Shown here: positions 50,665 to 60,184 of the stretch, piece after piece | How the letters are laid out: each line of letters opens with the position of its first letter | Numbering within the stretch: the first letter of the stretch is position 1 | DNA from: Leptodontidium sp. MPI-SDFR-AT-0119 | Taxonomy: Eukaryota > Ascomycota > Leotiomycetes > Helotiales > Leptodontidiaceae | Length of the DNA: 64,000 bases | Assembly: GCA_020726505.1 (NCBI GenBank) | Contig: JAHLEZ010000020.1 | Coordinates: forward strand, 1,178,001 to 1,242,000 | Direction: 5' to 3' | Position numbers and translations under genes: made by a program | The notes under the pieces: model-generated | Databases searched by the model: none | The model's input: only the letters and a program-made list of their open reading frames with translations | What the model was told of the DNA's origin: nothing

Positions 50665-52053
50665 ATGGACTTCGGATTGCCTGCAGCCTTCCGCTTTGGC
50701 CTTGATTGGGCTATACCATCTTGTCCATGGTATTCCGTTGAGGAGGCCCGCTATGTTGGGGAGACAACCCGGGACTTGGGTTTCATGAGCAGCACAGCGT
50801 GCGTTCTGGTGCCGCACAAGCCCAACCCCAGACCCTCAATCCTCCCAGCCACTGCAAGATCAGACTCACCAGCAAGATTTCGGCAGTATCACTCGAAGCA
50901 CGTCGGTGGAGTCTGCACTCCACTTCCTCCCCCAGCGGCGACGATGAATGGACAGATGAGAACATGGCTGATTTGGAGAAAGGACTGGGATTGGCTTTAG
51001 GAGAGCAACAAGTGGAGTCATTGACCAGCACACCTACCTCCCCAAGTCCTCGTTCGGTCGAGGCACCACAGGACGAGATCCAGTGTCGAGAACGCAGCGA
51101 AACCACTCTTGGCAGACAAGAAGAGCTGCGAGATGCTTCTCGACATGGTACCCCAGCTCAGGACCTTGAGTGGTGGGAGCAGCGGGAGACTGACGTGTTG
51201 GTGGAAAGGGGAGCCGTAGCGATGCAGCAGCAAGTAGAGCTTGCAGCACAGAAGGAAGATCAGCTGTGGGTGATCCGCAGGACTTGGTTGAGGTCGTCGA
51301 CGCGGACGACCCTGAAGACAGGGAAGCCACCGAGGCTCTGCCAGCCGCGCAACTCAAGATTCCCGTGATTGACCAGCACCGTTTTCGGCTCCGTGGGGTA
51401 CGAGCTCGGCAGCTTGCTGGACGCCAGACAAAAACAACACAGTACCGAGTTATATGGGGGGAATATTCAAATAGGTCTGATTCTTGGTTCAATGAAGACG
51501 ATGTACAGATATTGATGCTTGAGTTCAAACTGCCGTCGATTTCGGACCGCTTTCACTTACCGATTAATCCCCCAGCATTGGACATCAATCACGACGCTGC
51601 CGCACATTCCAAGATACATCAAGCACCATTGAAGCCAAAGAAGAGCAAGATTCTATGGACAAAAGAAGAGGATATAAGGCTGCTCCAGATGTGGAACGAA
51701 GGCCGTTCGTGGGAATACATCTTTGCTGCCCTCCCTAGACGGAGTGCCATCCGGGTGCGCTGTTCGACAAAATTCAAAAAGCGATCCCGTACAGAGGCCG
51801 ATCGTTCTTGAACTGGAGGAGCGGTCATTGCTTCATTGACGTTGTGGCTCCTGTATCAAAGAAGGTCGAACCGTCAAGCAGCGGTGATGACGATTCAAGT
51901 GATGGCGATCTCCAATCTAGCAGCGACGATGATGGACGTTCGAGCGAGGCCGAGCAGGGCCGTTTGAGCACGAGCAAGCAGAGCCGATGGTCAGACCTGA
52001 ACGAGCAGCTCTTGCTGGTACAGAGAGGGCAAGTCTTGGGAGTGAATCTTTGA
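50665..52053 (+). pseudogene. Chromo/Myb-like gene of a fungal repeat family, frameshifted
   Basis: One protein appears spread over several frames. 50665-50800: GLPAAFRFGLDWAIPSCPWY, SVEEARYVGETTRDLGFMSS. 50800-51280: TLNPPSHCKIRLTSKI, DDEWTDENMADLEKGLGLAL, EWWEQRETDVLVE, AAQKEDQLW. 51266-51811: DPEDREATEAL, then a chromo-like strand (TTQYRVIWGEYSNRSDSWFN) and a Myb/SANT-like helix set (WTKEEDIRLLQMWNEGRSWE, RRSAIRVRCSTKFKKR). 51850-52053: Ser/Asp-rich linker and the start of a second Myb-like repeat (RWSDLNEQLLLVQRG), lost before the poly-G tract. Frame changes lie near 50815, 51275 and 51805; at least one could be an intron (for example GTACCC at about 51149 to GATGCAG), but all three are hard to splice away. 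Function unknown; DNA or chromatin binding is inferred from the domains. Confidence 0.55.
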
Positions 52054-52128
52054 CAAGTTCCCCGGCAGAACTCCGGCAGCGGTACGCACGCGCTGGGAGC
52101 CCTGTGTGCCTACAGGAGCTCCTAGTTC

Positions 52129-52135
52129 TTTTTTT

Positions 52136-52166
<31 letters not shown>

Positions 52167-52176
52167 TGGGTAGGGG
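52129..52176 (+). repeat. T9-G29 homopolymer tract
   Basis: Nine T (52129-52137) are followed by 29 G (52138-52166) and tgggtaggggaggg. It is a strong G-quadruplex candidate and a likely place for assembly or read-length error. It lies just where the chromo/Myb-like homology ends. Confidence 0.85.
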
Positions 52177-52329
52177 AGGGGAGTATCATGATACCACGTA
52201 ACCACGTGTCACGAACCTCTTAGCATGTGACGGAGGCGAGGAACGAGAGGGGAAGGAACGGCCATCAACGGATCGGACAAGATAGCCGCACGATGAAATG
52301 GCGCAACTGGGAGATAGATGCAATGTATC

Positions 52330-53613
52330 TTAAATACCAAAGTATCTACTAATGTATCTAGTAATATAGTCCAGTGCTTTTGCCGTTGAATTTCGGTTTA
52401 CCTTTGAATTCCTTCTTGCGACCATTTCCTCAACCACGTCATCCTCCAATTTCTGAATAGCAGCGCTAGAGTATTCGGGAAAGGGCCCATCCTGTGGGCT
52501 TCTTGTCCAACCGACATAAGGATCATTGTCTCGAGCCAACTTTGAGTTCTCCATGAACCTCTTCCGGATGTGAGCCGGAATGTTAGTGCCATCTAACAAC
52601 AACCTCTGTTGGGACTCAAAGATGAGCTCCATGGCTTGCAGAAGCACAATCTGTGATGAAGATCGTGGTACGAAATTCTTCATGTGTTCTTTCAATAGCA
52701 GGTAGAATGATACATGTCGATTGGCGCCACTCAGGTATGTATCTTGCAGACTCAGCTCATAGGAAGCAGGGTAGAATCCAGCGAGCTCCCAATCAATGAT
52801 ACCGGCCAGCTTGTACTTGGATTTACCACATGAAGAGGCGCGTGATTGAAGAATTAGGTTGCGTGGATTGGGATCGTTGTGGCAAAGCACGGCTTCTCCT
52901 GGCCATTTGTCAATGTCAGAATTGTTGATGACTGTCGACCCAAGCTCTTTAAAACTGGATTGGATCCTGATATCTTGTGAATCAACAATGGACTCCACAG
53001 TACAGAATGGCTTCTTGAGCTTTCGCCTTTCCATGATAGAGTCCAACAAGGCAGGTCCGTCATTCAGAAATCCCGTATGGGGGCCCCCGAAGGCACCAGG
53101 CTGCTCGAAACTCTTCAGAACCTCGTCACCGTCTTCACGAAGCGTTTTGCCCAAGATTTCCTTGACCCCCTTGTCACTCAGCCGAACAGAGTGTAACTTT
53201 TCGAGCGCTTCGACTAGCTCAGCTACAACAGAGCTCTGCTCCTCGGCGCTCATCTGCTGCCACACATCTTCCAAGAGATCCCCCTCCACAAGCTCAATCA
53301 CTGAGAAGTGGAACATTCTTCCTTGCGCGTTCTTTGCCTTGCCGACTTGAAGGGTTTGTGGGACAAGTTCCGGAATGATGATCGCAGCGATTTGTTGCAT
53401 AGCAGCAATCGTAGTGAATGTTTTGAGGTTCTCATTCTCAGCCTCTAGTCGGACTACACATGCAGAGTGACGATCCTCGAGACCCTCAGGGAATTCTGCC
53501 TTGAACACACATTTGTCCCAGTTCTGAAGAAAGATTGAGATGGTCTCTGGTTGATTGGTGGTGAAGATCTGTTTGAGCAGGCTGTCATCGGGGGTGACAT
53601 CGCGATCTGCCAT
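52330..53613 (-). CDS. APH/choline-kinase-type phosphotransferase
   Basis: 427 residues, ATG at 53613, single exon. The protein-kinase-like fold of the APH family is marked by the catalytic loop VLCHNDPNPRNLILQ (H-x-D-x4-N) and the metal-binding LAGIIDWELAGFYPASYEL (DWE replaces DFG). The N-lobe has FKAEFPEG and VVRLEAENENLKTFTTIAAM, with the Glu-containing helix, and a hinge-like HFSVIELVEGDLLEDVW. Family members phosphorylate hydroxyl groups of small molecules such as antibiotics, choline or sugars. In fungi this paralogous group is large and mostly uncharacterised, so the substrate cannot be given. The frame is clean and of normal length. Plus-strand frames inside are shadows. Confidence 0.85.
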   Translation of the reverse strand: MADRDVTPDDSLLKQIFTTNQPETISIFLQNWDKCVFKAEFPEGLEDRHSACVVRLEAENENLKTFTTIAAMQQIAAIIIPELVPQTLQVGKAKNAQGRMFHFSVIELVEGDLLEDVWQQMSAEEQSSVVAELVEALEKLHSVRLSDKGVKEILGKTLREDGDEVLKSFEQPGAFGGPHTGFLNDGPALLDSIMERRKLKKPFCTVESIVDSQDIRIQSSFKELGSTVINNSDIDKWPGEAVLCHNDPNPRNLILQSRASSCGKSKYKLAGIIDWELAGFYPASYELSLQDTYLSGANRHVSFYLLLKEHMKNFVPRSSSQIVLLQAMELIFESQQRLLLDGTNIPAHIRKRFMENSKLARDNDPYVGWTRSPQDGPFPEYSSAAIQKLEDDVVEEMVARRNSKVNRNSTAKALDYITRYISRYFGI

Positions 53614-55913
53614 GGCGGCGTTGGTATGGTCCTTGCGTATTATGGTTCAGGTAAAATGCGTAGGCATGTGAAAGGTTGGTGGTTGTCCTTGGAATAATGA
53701 TAAGAATCTAAAACGGACGTTTAGCATTTTGCCACGTGTCGGTGGAGGAAGAGGCTCGCTTTATGTCTTTCCCATTTCTACGGTGGCCTAAAGTTTGTCA
53801 CCGCCACTTCCGTAACCGAGGACTTGCCACAAGTCCACTGCATCAGCCGGGGGTTGGGAAACATATGGTAGGTATATGGTAAGGGATTCTTTTTGCACGA
53901 TGAGATAGAATGAGAATAATGTAAAGCATTCTGGAGAATATTGTGATTGGTGAATGTTACACGATGTGATAGCCTATATATGCCCGCAAGAATTTTGTCC
54001 AAATGAGTGTCGTGATTATTTCAAACTCCCTCCGATCTGTCAGCTCTGTGCACCCCGTTCCTTTAGCAAGTTCCTCCACCTAGTACTGCCTCCACCTTTC
54101 CTCCACTTTCTGCGTACTCATGACGTCGTGCCTGATAGGCTCTGATAATGAAATGTTTAGCGAACAAAGCACTTTGATGTCAGATTTGAGAGAAAACATA
54201 CATCGAACTTAACTGGAGTCGTTGCAAGTGCAGGTGTTGGAGGACCCGGTGAAATTCTTTCCACAAGTGCTACATTTGTTGCGGTCGACCTGCCCAACAG
54301 GCGTGATGACATTGCCAAGGGCTGACACAGTTTTGACGTGACTGTGCATGTTGCTTGAGTACAGCGACAAATCAGGTACCTCAATAAATGGTGTTGTTTC
54401 TGAGACGGTGCAAACGGAGGATGCAGTTGAGGTTACTGAAAAAAAAAGCAGCTGGCGAGAAGAGATTCGGCCACACTATATACCTGGAATTAACACCCGG
54501 AGCCTTGCGAGGACCAACAAGCCATCATCGAATCTGAGCAGCTATGACCACCTTCCCCTTGATTTATTCTCCCCCAATAGAAGGCTCCTTTCTTGTCAAT
54601 GCATATTGTTGCCTAGACAGCACGGTCGTTTTTGAAAAGTGCCCGGTAATCAGGCCAAGAATTGGGGGCCAATACTGTATGGTTCGAATCTGATGCCCTG
54701 CACATCTTTAGCCGCACTCAGCCTCGTAGGGCGTAACTTGCCGCTAACCAACCCCGCTACTTGTCGAAACCGTGTCACAGAAGGCGAGTGGACGCCGGGG
54801 GATACATCCGCAGTGAAATCCTTGCATCCATTCTCAAATAGTGAGTCATTTACCTGGCGTGCATCGGAGGGTTCCGAATGCAGCATGCACCCCGTGCTTT
54901 CTATCTGTCGGCAATGATGTGAGCCCCGTTTTGAAGGACAGTTACACAGACTTGATTGGCAGTCGTTCTCTGTAGTGGGAGTTGGTGGGGCGATTTGAAC
55001 TGGTGGGGTCAGCTCCAATCGTTCCAACCGCCCGTTCGTTTGACCTGACGGCGCAATTACTTGGTCGCTGGCGAATCTGATGCCGCCAAGCTTTCTCGAG
55101 GATTCTCTGGTGCAAGGGCCAATAATCAAATCAGAAACCTGAGATTTAAGGAATTTTACTCCTCTGAGTAAAGCTTTCTTTTATTCTTGGCGGATCTGTT
55201 ATGCCTGATACGAAGTAGAGCTCCGTCTTACTGTTCTGTTGGTTGGTGCTACATTTAGCCGAGAACGGCATAGGTTACACTGACCAATACCCAGTGTGAC
55301 TGTATCGCCCCTAACGAAACTGAGAGGCTGGGAATGCGGCTCCGTTTTGAGGCGCCAGGGGGTTCAAGACCGAACCCCTCGTTTTTCCACGGGCCGATCG
55401 TAATGTTCTCCGACTGGCTTACCTTCTGCAATCAGATCGGGCCAAAAGCGAGTCACCGCTAGATTTGGTTGGGTGGCGAGTAGAGTGAGGTTACACATGC
55501 GCTTTAGTGTGGTGATTGAGTCACCGAGCACATTCAAAACGAGCATCGTCGCCGTAAAGGGCCGTTATTGGTCATTTCAAGTGCAGTTGTCTGCCGTGGC
55601 TTTCAGCATGTAATGAGGCAGGTACTCGGTAAGGTGGTTTAGATATTGAGTCGCTGAGAAAGAACCAGGGCGATTACATGACAAATGCAGTTGAGAAAGG
55701 TGTCCCAGAGAACATCAGCCAATAATCGAACTTTGACATTTGAACTCCGTTGCGCCCATGTAACTCCTGGGTTTCTGGATAGTTGACCCTCCTAACCTGC
55801 CTTTGCGGTTCCCGCACCAATTCCTCGCCATTAACTCCGAATAACCATGAAAGACAAACAACCTGAGATTACAATACCAAGAATCCAATCCCAGTCGCTC
55901 TATTTCCCAGACA
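53614..55913. other. About 2.3 kb without a confident gene
   Basis: Nothing is recognised in most of it. On the minus strand, 54490-54205 is open without a start and ends in a Cys-containing stretch (RNKCSTCGKNFTGSSNTCTC) after a Ser/Thr-rich part. It could be the last exon of a cell-surface protein gene or a relic. Opposed frames at 54639-55129 have no motif. Confidence 0.4.
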
Positions 55914-57586
55914 TTAACTCTTAGCTTGTTGTTTTGGGCGGATCTCTTGTAGCCGGCGAACGGGTTGTGGTTGAAGAGGATCACGGGCTTTCTCGACACG
56001 GTGTGCGGCTGCAAATGCATTCGCATTCGTTCGCAAACCTCTCGGTTTTATTGGTAGAGCCCGAGCTGTGAAAGCGCGAGGACCCGGGGCCGGAGTTCTG
56101 GCGGCAGCGATTTTGGGAGGAGCGCCGCTGGCGAGGGCTGGGACCTGATTCCCTGGAGTGCTGAGTCCTTCTCCGTTGTAGCATTTGACAAGCATCTGTG
56201 CCGCAGAAGCGCGCCGCGCTGGATCGACGATTGCCATTTCCTGGATTTTTGACAGGTCACCCTTTGAGGCTGCCGATAAGATCACCTCCCAGACCTCCTT
56301 CTCAGAGCGAAAATCCCTCTCACGGAACTCTATATCCAATATCCACAACATCGTGACGAAGAGTGACCAGACATCGACTTTGGATGATTGATCAGTTTCC
56401 CTAAACATCTCAGGGGCCATGTAGAGTCTGCTACCGGCAAATGTTGTGGCGTCAACAGCACGGTTGCTGAGCCCAAAATCGGTAAGTTGGAATTGATATC
56501 GGCCGCCAGGGTACGATTCGTAGAGAATATTCTCTGGCTTCACATCTCGATGGATGATGCCCTTCCATGCAGTATGATCAAGCGCTTTTAATATTTGCGG
56601 GCAGACCGAGTTTGCAACAACAGACGTATCGGCTCCGCTCTCGACCAATGCCTCCAAGGTCCCTTTCATCAGGCCCGTAAATATCATCAACTTTGGTTCG
56701 CCCCAGCCTTGTGATGCGATGTAATTAATAATATGCGGCTAACATCTGTATATTAGTTCATGTGTGAAAATGAGGTTAAAGAAGTCTTACTCACGTGGCT
56801 GACATTACAAAGAGTTTCCACTTCGCGCTTTAGTAATTTCCTCCACGCTTCTTGTTTTGATATCTTCTCCGGTCGCTCCACTATCTTAACGGCCATGAAC
56901 TTCCCCGAGTCCACGTCGATGGCTTTGTATACGGTTCCAAACTGTCCATAACCAAGTGGAGGTCCCACTGGTACGTATCTCATCTTCAGCTGCGTTGGCG
57001 TGTGGGGTCTGGTCTCCCGTCGAGATGGCAAGTCGGTTGGCGCCTCATCCACGGTTCGAGCAAGGCGTGGGTTCTCCAATCGACCGCAGGGCAGGGAGTC
57101 GTAGTTCTTGATGGCCTCCGCCGTTCGTGTAGGATCTTGATGCCATTTCAATTCGAATTGAACGAGGTCACGCCCTTCTCCACCCATTCCAATTATGGTG
57201 TTGAGATCCTGCTGGACAAGAACTTTCCGAATACGTCCAAGCTCGAACGGCGTGGCATTTTCACCGAAGACTTGAGTCGTACAGCCGTGCGACCTGTCAT
57301 AGAGCATAACAACGCCAGTCTCTAAATCTATCTCGAAAGAGCATTGGATCTTTGCGATACTAGATCCTTCCACGTAGATATCGGCCTCAACGCCTCGCCC
57401 CAGTGTTGCAAGAGTTGTAGATGACTTCCCGCGGAGATGGAAACCGACATCGAGGGCTTCTTTGCCATTGGAAAATGTCGAGACGTGGTGGATATTGTCC
57501 GGATGGGAGACGGCACATTTGGCTCGCTCGTTTTCCTGGTGGGGACAGAGGGAGAACAAGGCAAGAGGATGAGGAGGACGAGGCAT
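55914..57586 (-). CDS. FHA-domain Ser/Thr protein kinase, two exons
   Basis: Exons 57586-56795 and 56738-55914 join across a 56-nt intron (GTGAGT...GTTAG), phase 0, to 538 residues. ATG 57586 (MPRPPHPLALFSL) is chosen as the first in-frame Met next to the conserved part; the frame is open upstream. An FHA-like domain spans about 45-150 (TLATLGRGVEADIYVEGSSI, AKIQCSFEIDLETG, MLYDRSHGCTTQVFGENAT). The kinase has a glycine loop GPPLGYGQFGTVY, ATP-binding Lys in MAVKIVE, HRD loop GIIHRDVKPEN, DFG in QLTDFGLSN and APE in LYMAPEM, so it should be active. The tail is Pro/Ala/Arg-rich. FHA binds phospho-Thr, so a signalling or checkpoint-like role is plausible. It resembles a family that is often multi-copy in fungal genomes; that is from general knowledge. 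Confidence 0.82.
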
Positions 57587-58178
57587 AATAGAGCGATGAA
57601 GTAAGCAAAATATTGAAATGAGAAGATGAAGATGGTTCTGTAACGCTCGACGATAACGAAGTTCCAGTGCAAAAGGGAAAGCACAAGAGCGGTTTTGAAC
57701 AGAATGACTTCCCCAGCTGCCCATCTCTTTAATGAACACCGGGCGCCAACTGCGGCGGGCTGTTTGGTGGTTGGCGATTTGATGCGACAGATGCGACCTT
57801 CAGGGATTGACCCCACTAGGGTTCCCTCTCTGCTGAGGAATGCGCCAAAATTACTGGCTGTACAGCCCTTTACTATCAACCGACCTTGAGCATGACCTCT
57901 ACGGGTATCAGTGTACCAATACTATTGATTGGCAGGTGCGGGGGAATACTGGAAACACATGGACTGCTGAGTCATTTCGTCTTCGGCGCTAGTCTTAAAA
58001 TAAACACGGCAACCTCCGCCATGGTTCCTTAGCAACCTTTCAATCAGCCTTTCGCATTTTTCTTTCAACAACAGATATTTTTTCCCACTCAACCGCACTA
58101 CAATCTCGCGATTACGACAACCAAATCTTTTCAATCAACCCCCTCCGAATTACAATCTCGCATTTACGACAACCACAC
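57587..58178. other. Intergenic region between divergent genes
   Basis: No gene is recognised. It lies between the kinase (minus) and the duplicated-unit protein (plus), so it probably contains both promoters. aattacaatctcgc(g/a)(t)attacgacaacca is a nearly repeated phrase at about 58099-58130 and 58147-58174, just before the plus-strand start. Confidence 0.4.
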
Positions 58179-59645
58179 ATGGCTGGCTTTGTTGATGTTC
58201 GAGGCAGTGGTTTGGCTAGGGCGCAGAGAGCTCTAGCAGGATTAGAGGAGTATCCGGAGCGACTTGATCGTGAACGAAGGCGATTTAGCGATTCTCCACC
58301 ACCATATAAGTCGGATATGTCAGGTACGACGACACGATCCCAAAGTCCCAATCCTCCTACCGAGGAGCAGCGACTCCTCCAGCAGCGACGAATGCAGCTG
58401 GCAGGGGAGCGCGAAGCCTCCGAACCCGACAAACAATTCAGAGCTCAGGTAGAGGAAGACAGGAGGCGGATTTGGAATGCGGAACCACGTACGGGTTGGA
58501 TGGAGATAACCTCGGATTTGTATACCTTCCAGGAGGAGGCTCGTGAAACGGTCAAGAAGCGCTGGGTCGAGCAAGGAATCTGGAATAACAAGTGGAACTA
58601 CTACACTATAGGGCGGTGGAAGCACGAAGAACCGCTCGAGCTTGAATCGGAATCGGAGACGGAGACAGAAGCAGAATCCTCACGTCCACCTTTTTCTTTT
58701 CTCTCCAGGGAGCCGCAGCCGAAACCGAGACGCCCAAAGAGCGACGAAGAAAAGCGATGGATTGCAGAGCGACGAGTCGTACGAGAGCGTGAACGCGAGG
58801 CTTCACGTCCATATCATCAGTTCGTCTATCAGGTGTCGAAAGAGCGTGAACGAATCCAGGGGGAATCCGCGACTGGGGAAGGTGCTGACGCTGCCGACAT
58901 TAATACGAGGGCGTACGAGATCGTCAAGAACACCTGGACCAAGCGAGGGATTTGGAAAACAAGATGGGGTGTACTACCTGGAATGTCGTGGAAGCATGAA
59001 CAGCCTTTTGAGGAGATGGTTCGTGAGGAGATAGGCGATGATCCTGTTCCAGCGAACCCACTTGTGAACGGCAGCCATGATGCACCTGCCATACGAATTT
59101 TTGGGTTTCCTTCTCCCGTTCAATCAAATCATCGCCAGGTGTCTGGCGCCTTGAATTCATCTCAACAAGGACCGCCCGCAGACATTGCTTCAGACGGATC
59201 AGAGAATGGCGACGTCGAACGCTCTCCCTCATCGCCGAATTCACATCCCCCCAGTTCGGGTAAACGGGTTCTTCGTGCTACGACGGGGCAAGCATTGCTG
59301 CCAAGTAAGAGAAAGGTCTCCCATAAAGATGGGCAGCCGGCAAACGCATCTCTTGGCCCAGTCCATTCATCAAAGGTCACAAAAGCCGCTGGAAAGAGAA
59401 AGGGGCCTCAACGGCGACTGAACATCTCACAAAAGGTATCCTCTGATGGCTTACCATTGTCTCCTGGTGTGGATGCAGCAGAACCGCAGCCCTCGCCTCC
59501 GCCTGACCGTGTAACTCCGCGCAGAAGCAAACGGATACAGCCACCTGTCTCTAGTGTAGCTAAGGATCAGCCAAGACCGCTTCCACGGACACTTCGAAAC
59601 GTGCAGTCCGATCAAAACCGGAGCGGAAGGTTGCAAGCAATCTGA
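58179..59645 (+). CDS. Hypothetical protein with a duplicated ~80-residue unit
   Basis: 488 codons from ATG 58179. Two related units are visible. Unit 1 (about 75-155) runs from GEREASEPDKQFRAQVEEDR to KKRWVEQGIWNNKWNYYTIG, RWKHEEPLE. Unit 2 (about 200-282) runs from REREASRPYHQFVYQVSKER to KNTWTKRGIWKTRWGVLPGM, SWKHEQPFE. The shared core is REA..P..QF..QV..(D/E)R.RI and W..(Q/R)GIW...W......WKHE. I do not know the family. The C-terminal part is Ser/Pro/Lys-rich with AT-hook-like TPRRSKRI. The frame ends SGRLQAI at 59645, but the next frame (to 59728) reads KPERKVASNLTARTSAKPQG and KTARGKARKK, a better-looking basic tail, so a one-base shift near 59595-59605 is likely. DNA or chromatin binding is inferred only. 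Confidence 0.6.
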   Translation: MAGFVDVRGSGLARAQRALAGLEEYPERLDRERRRFSDSPPPYKSDMSGTTTRSQSPNPPTEEQRLLQQRRMQLAGEREASEPDKQFRAQVEEDRRRIWNAEPRTGWMEITSDLYTFQEEARETVKKRWVEQGIWNNKWNYYTIGRWKHEEPLELESESETETEAESSRPPFSFLSREPQPKPRRPKSDEEKRWIAERRVVREREREASRPYHQFVYQVSKERERIQGESATGEGADAADINTRAYEIVKNTWTKRGIWKTRWGVLPGMSWKHEQPFEEMVREEIGDDPVPANPLVNGSHDAPAIRIFGFPSPVQSNHRQVSGALNSSQQGPPADIASDGSENGDVERSPSSPNSHPPSSGKRVLRATTGQALLPSKRKVSHKDGQPANASLGPVHSSKVTKAAGKRKGPQRRLNISQKVSSDGLPLSPGVDAAEPQPSPPPDRVTPRRSKRIQPPVSSVAKDQPRPLPRTLRNVQSDQNRSGRLQAI

Positions 59646-59728
59646 CAGCCAGAACCTCTGCAAAACCTCAGGGCGTATTGAAGAGACAACATGCGAAGAC
59701 TGCACGGGGGAAGGCAAGGAAAAAATGA

Positions 59729-60184
59729 ACAATTACATACCCAACGGAGCCTTCTATATTTAATGTGCCGTCTTGTCTGTTTCTGTTGGGGACCATCCAG
59801 TTTCAGGACTTAGGGGGGGAGTTGGGGAGCGAAGATCATTTCAATCCAAGATACCAGAATATTCAGTTTCATTACTGCATTCTCACTTCAGCTCCAATGT
59901 TCAAAGTTTCACGCTCGATCAATACAGACCGTGAAAATCAATGAAAACTCTCAAACAATACACAACAACCACCACTTTCCCTTCCACTTCCCCTTCCCTT
60001 CTTCTTCCTTCCCTAATGCCCACTCCCTCTCCTCCTTGCCATCCAATCATCCATCATAGTTGGTTTTTGCGTGGAGGGAGTTTATGAGAGTTCCTCTGTG
60101 GTTCCAGTCCGTGACAATGCTGAATCCAAACCCGGATATCGTGAGGAGGTTCCCAAGGAGCTCCAAATATAAAATTGTTGGATA
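59729..60184. other. Intergenic stretch
   Basis: No gene is recognised. A pyrimidine-rich zone lies near 59970-60050. It ends at the TA target dinucleotide of the pogo-like element. Confidence 0.4.

Noticed and set aside
54205..54490. Minus-strand Cys-rich open stretch as an annotated gene
   Set aside because: No start codon or convincing upstream exon was found, so it is mentioned only as a possible terminal exon or relic.
54640..54720. Possible tRNA (ggttcgaatctg resembles a T-arm)
   Set aside because: No matching acceptor stem, D-arm or anticodon arm could be folded around it.
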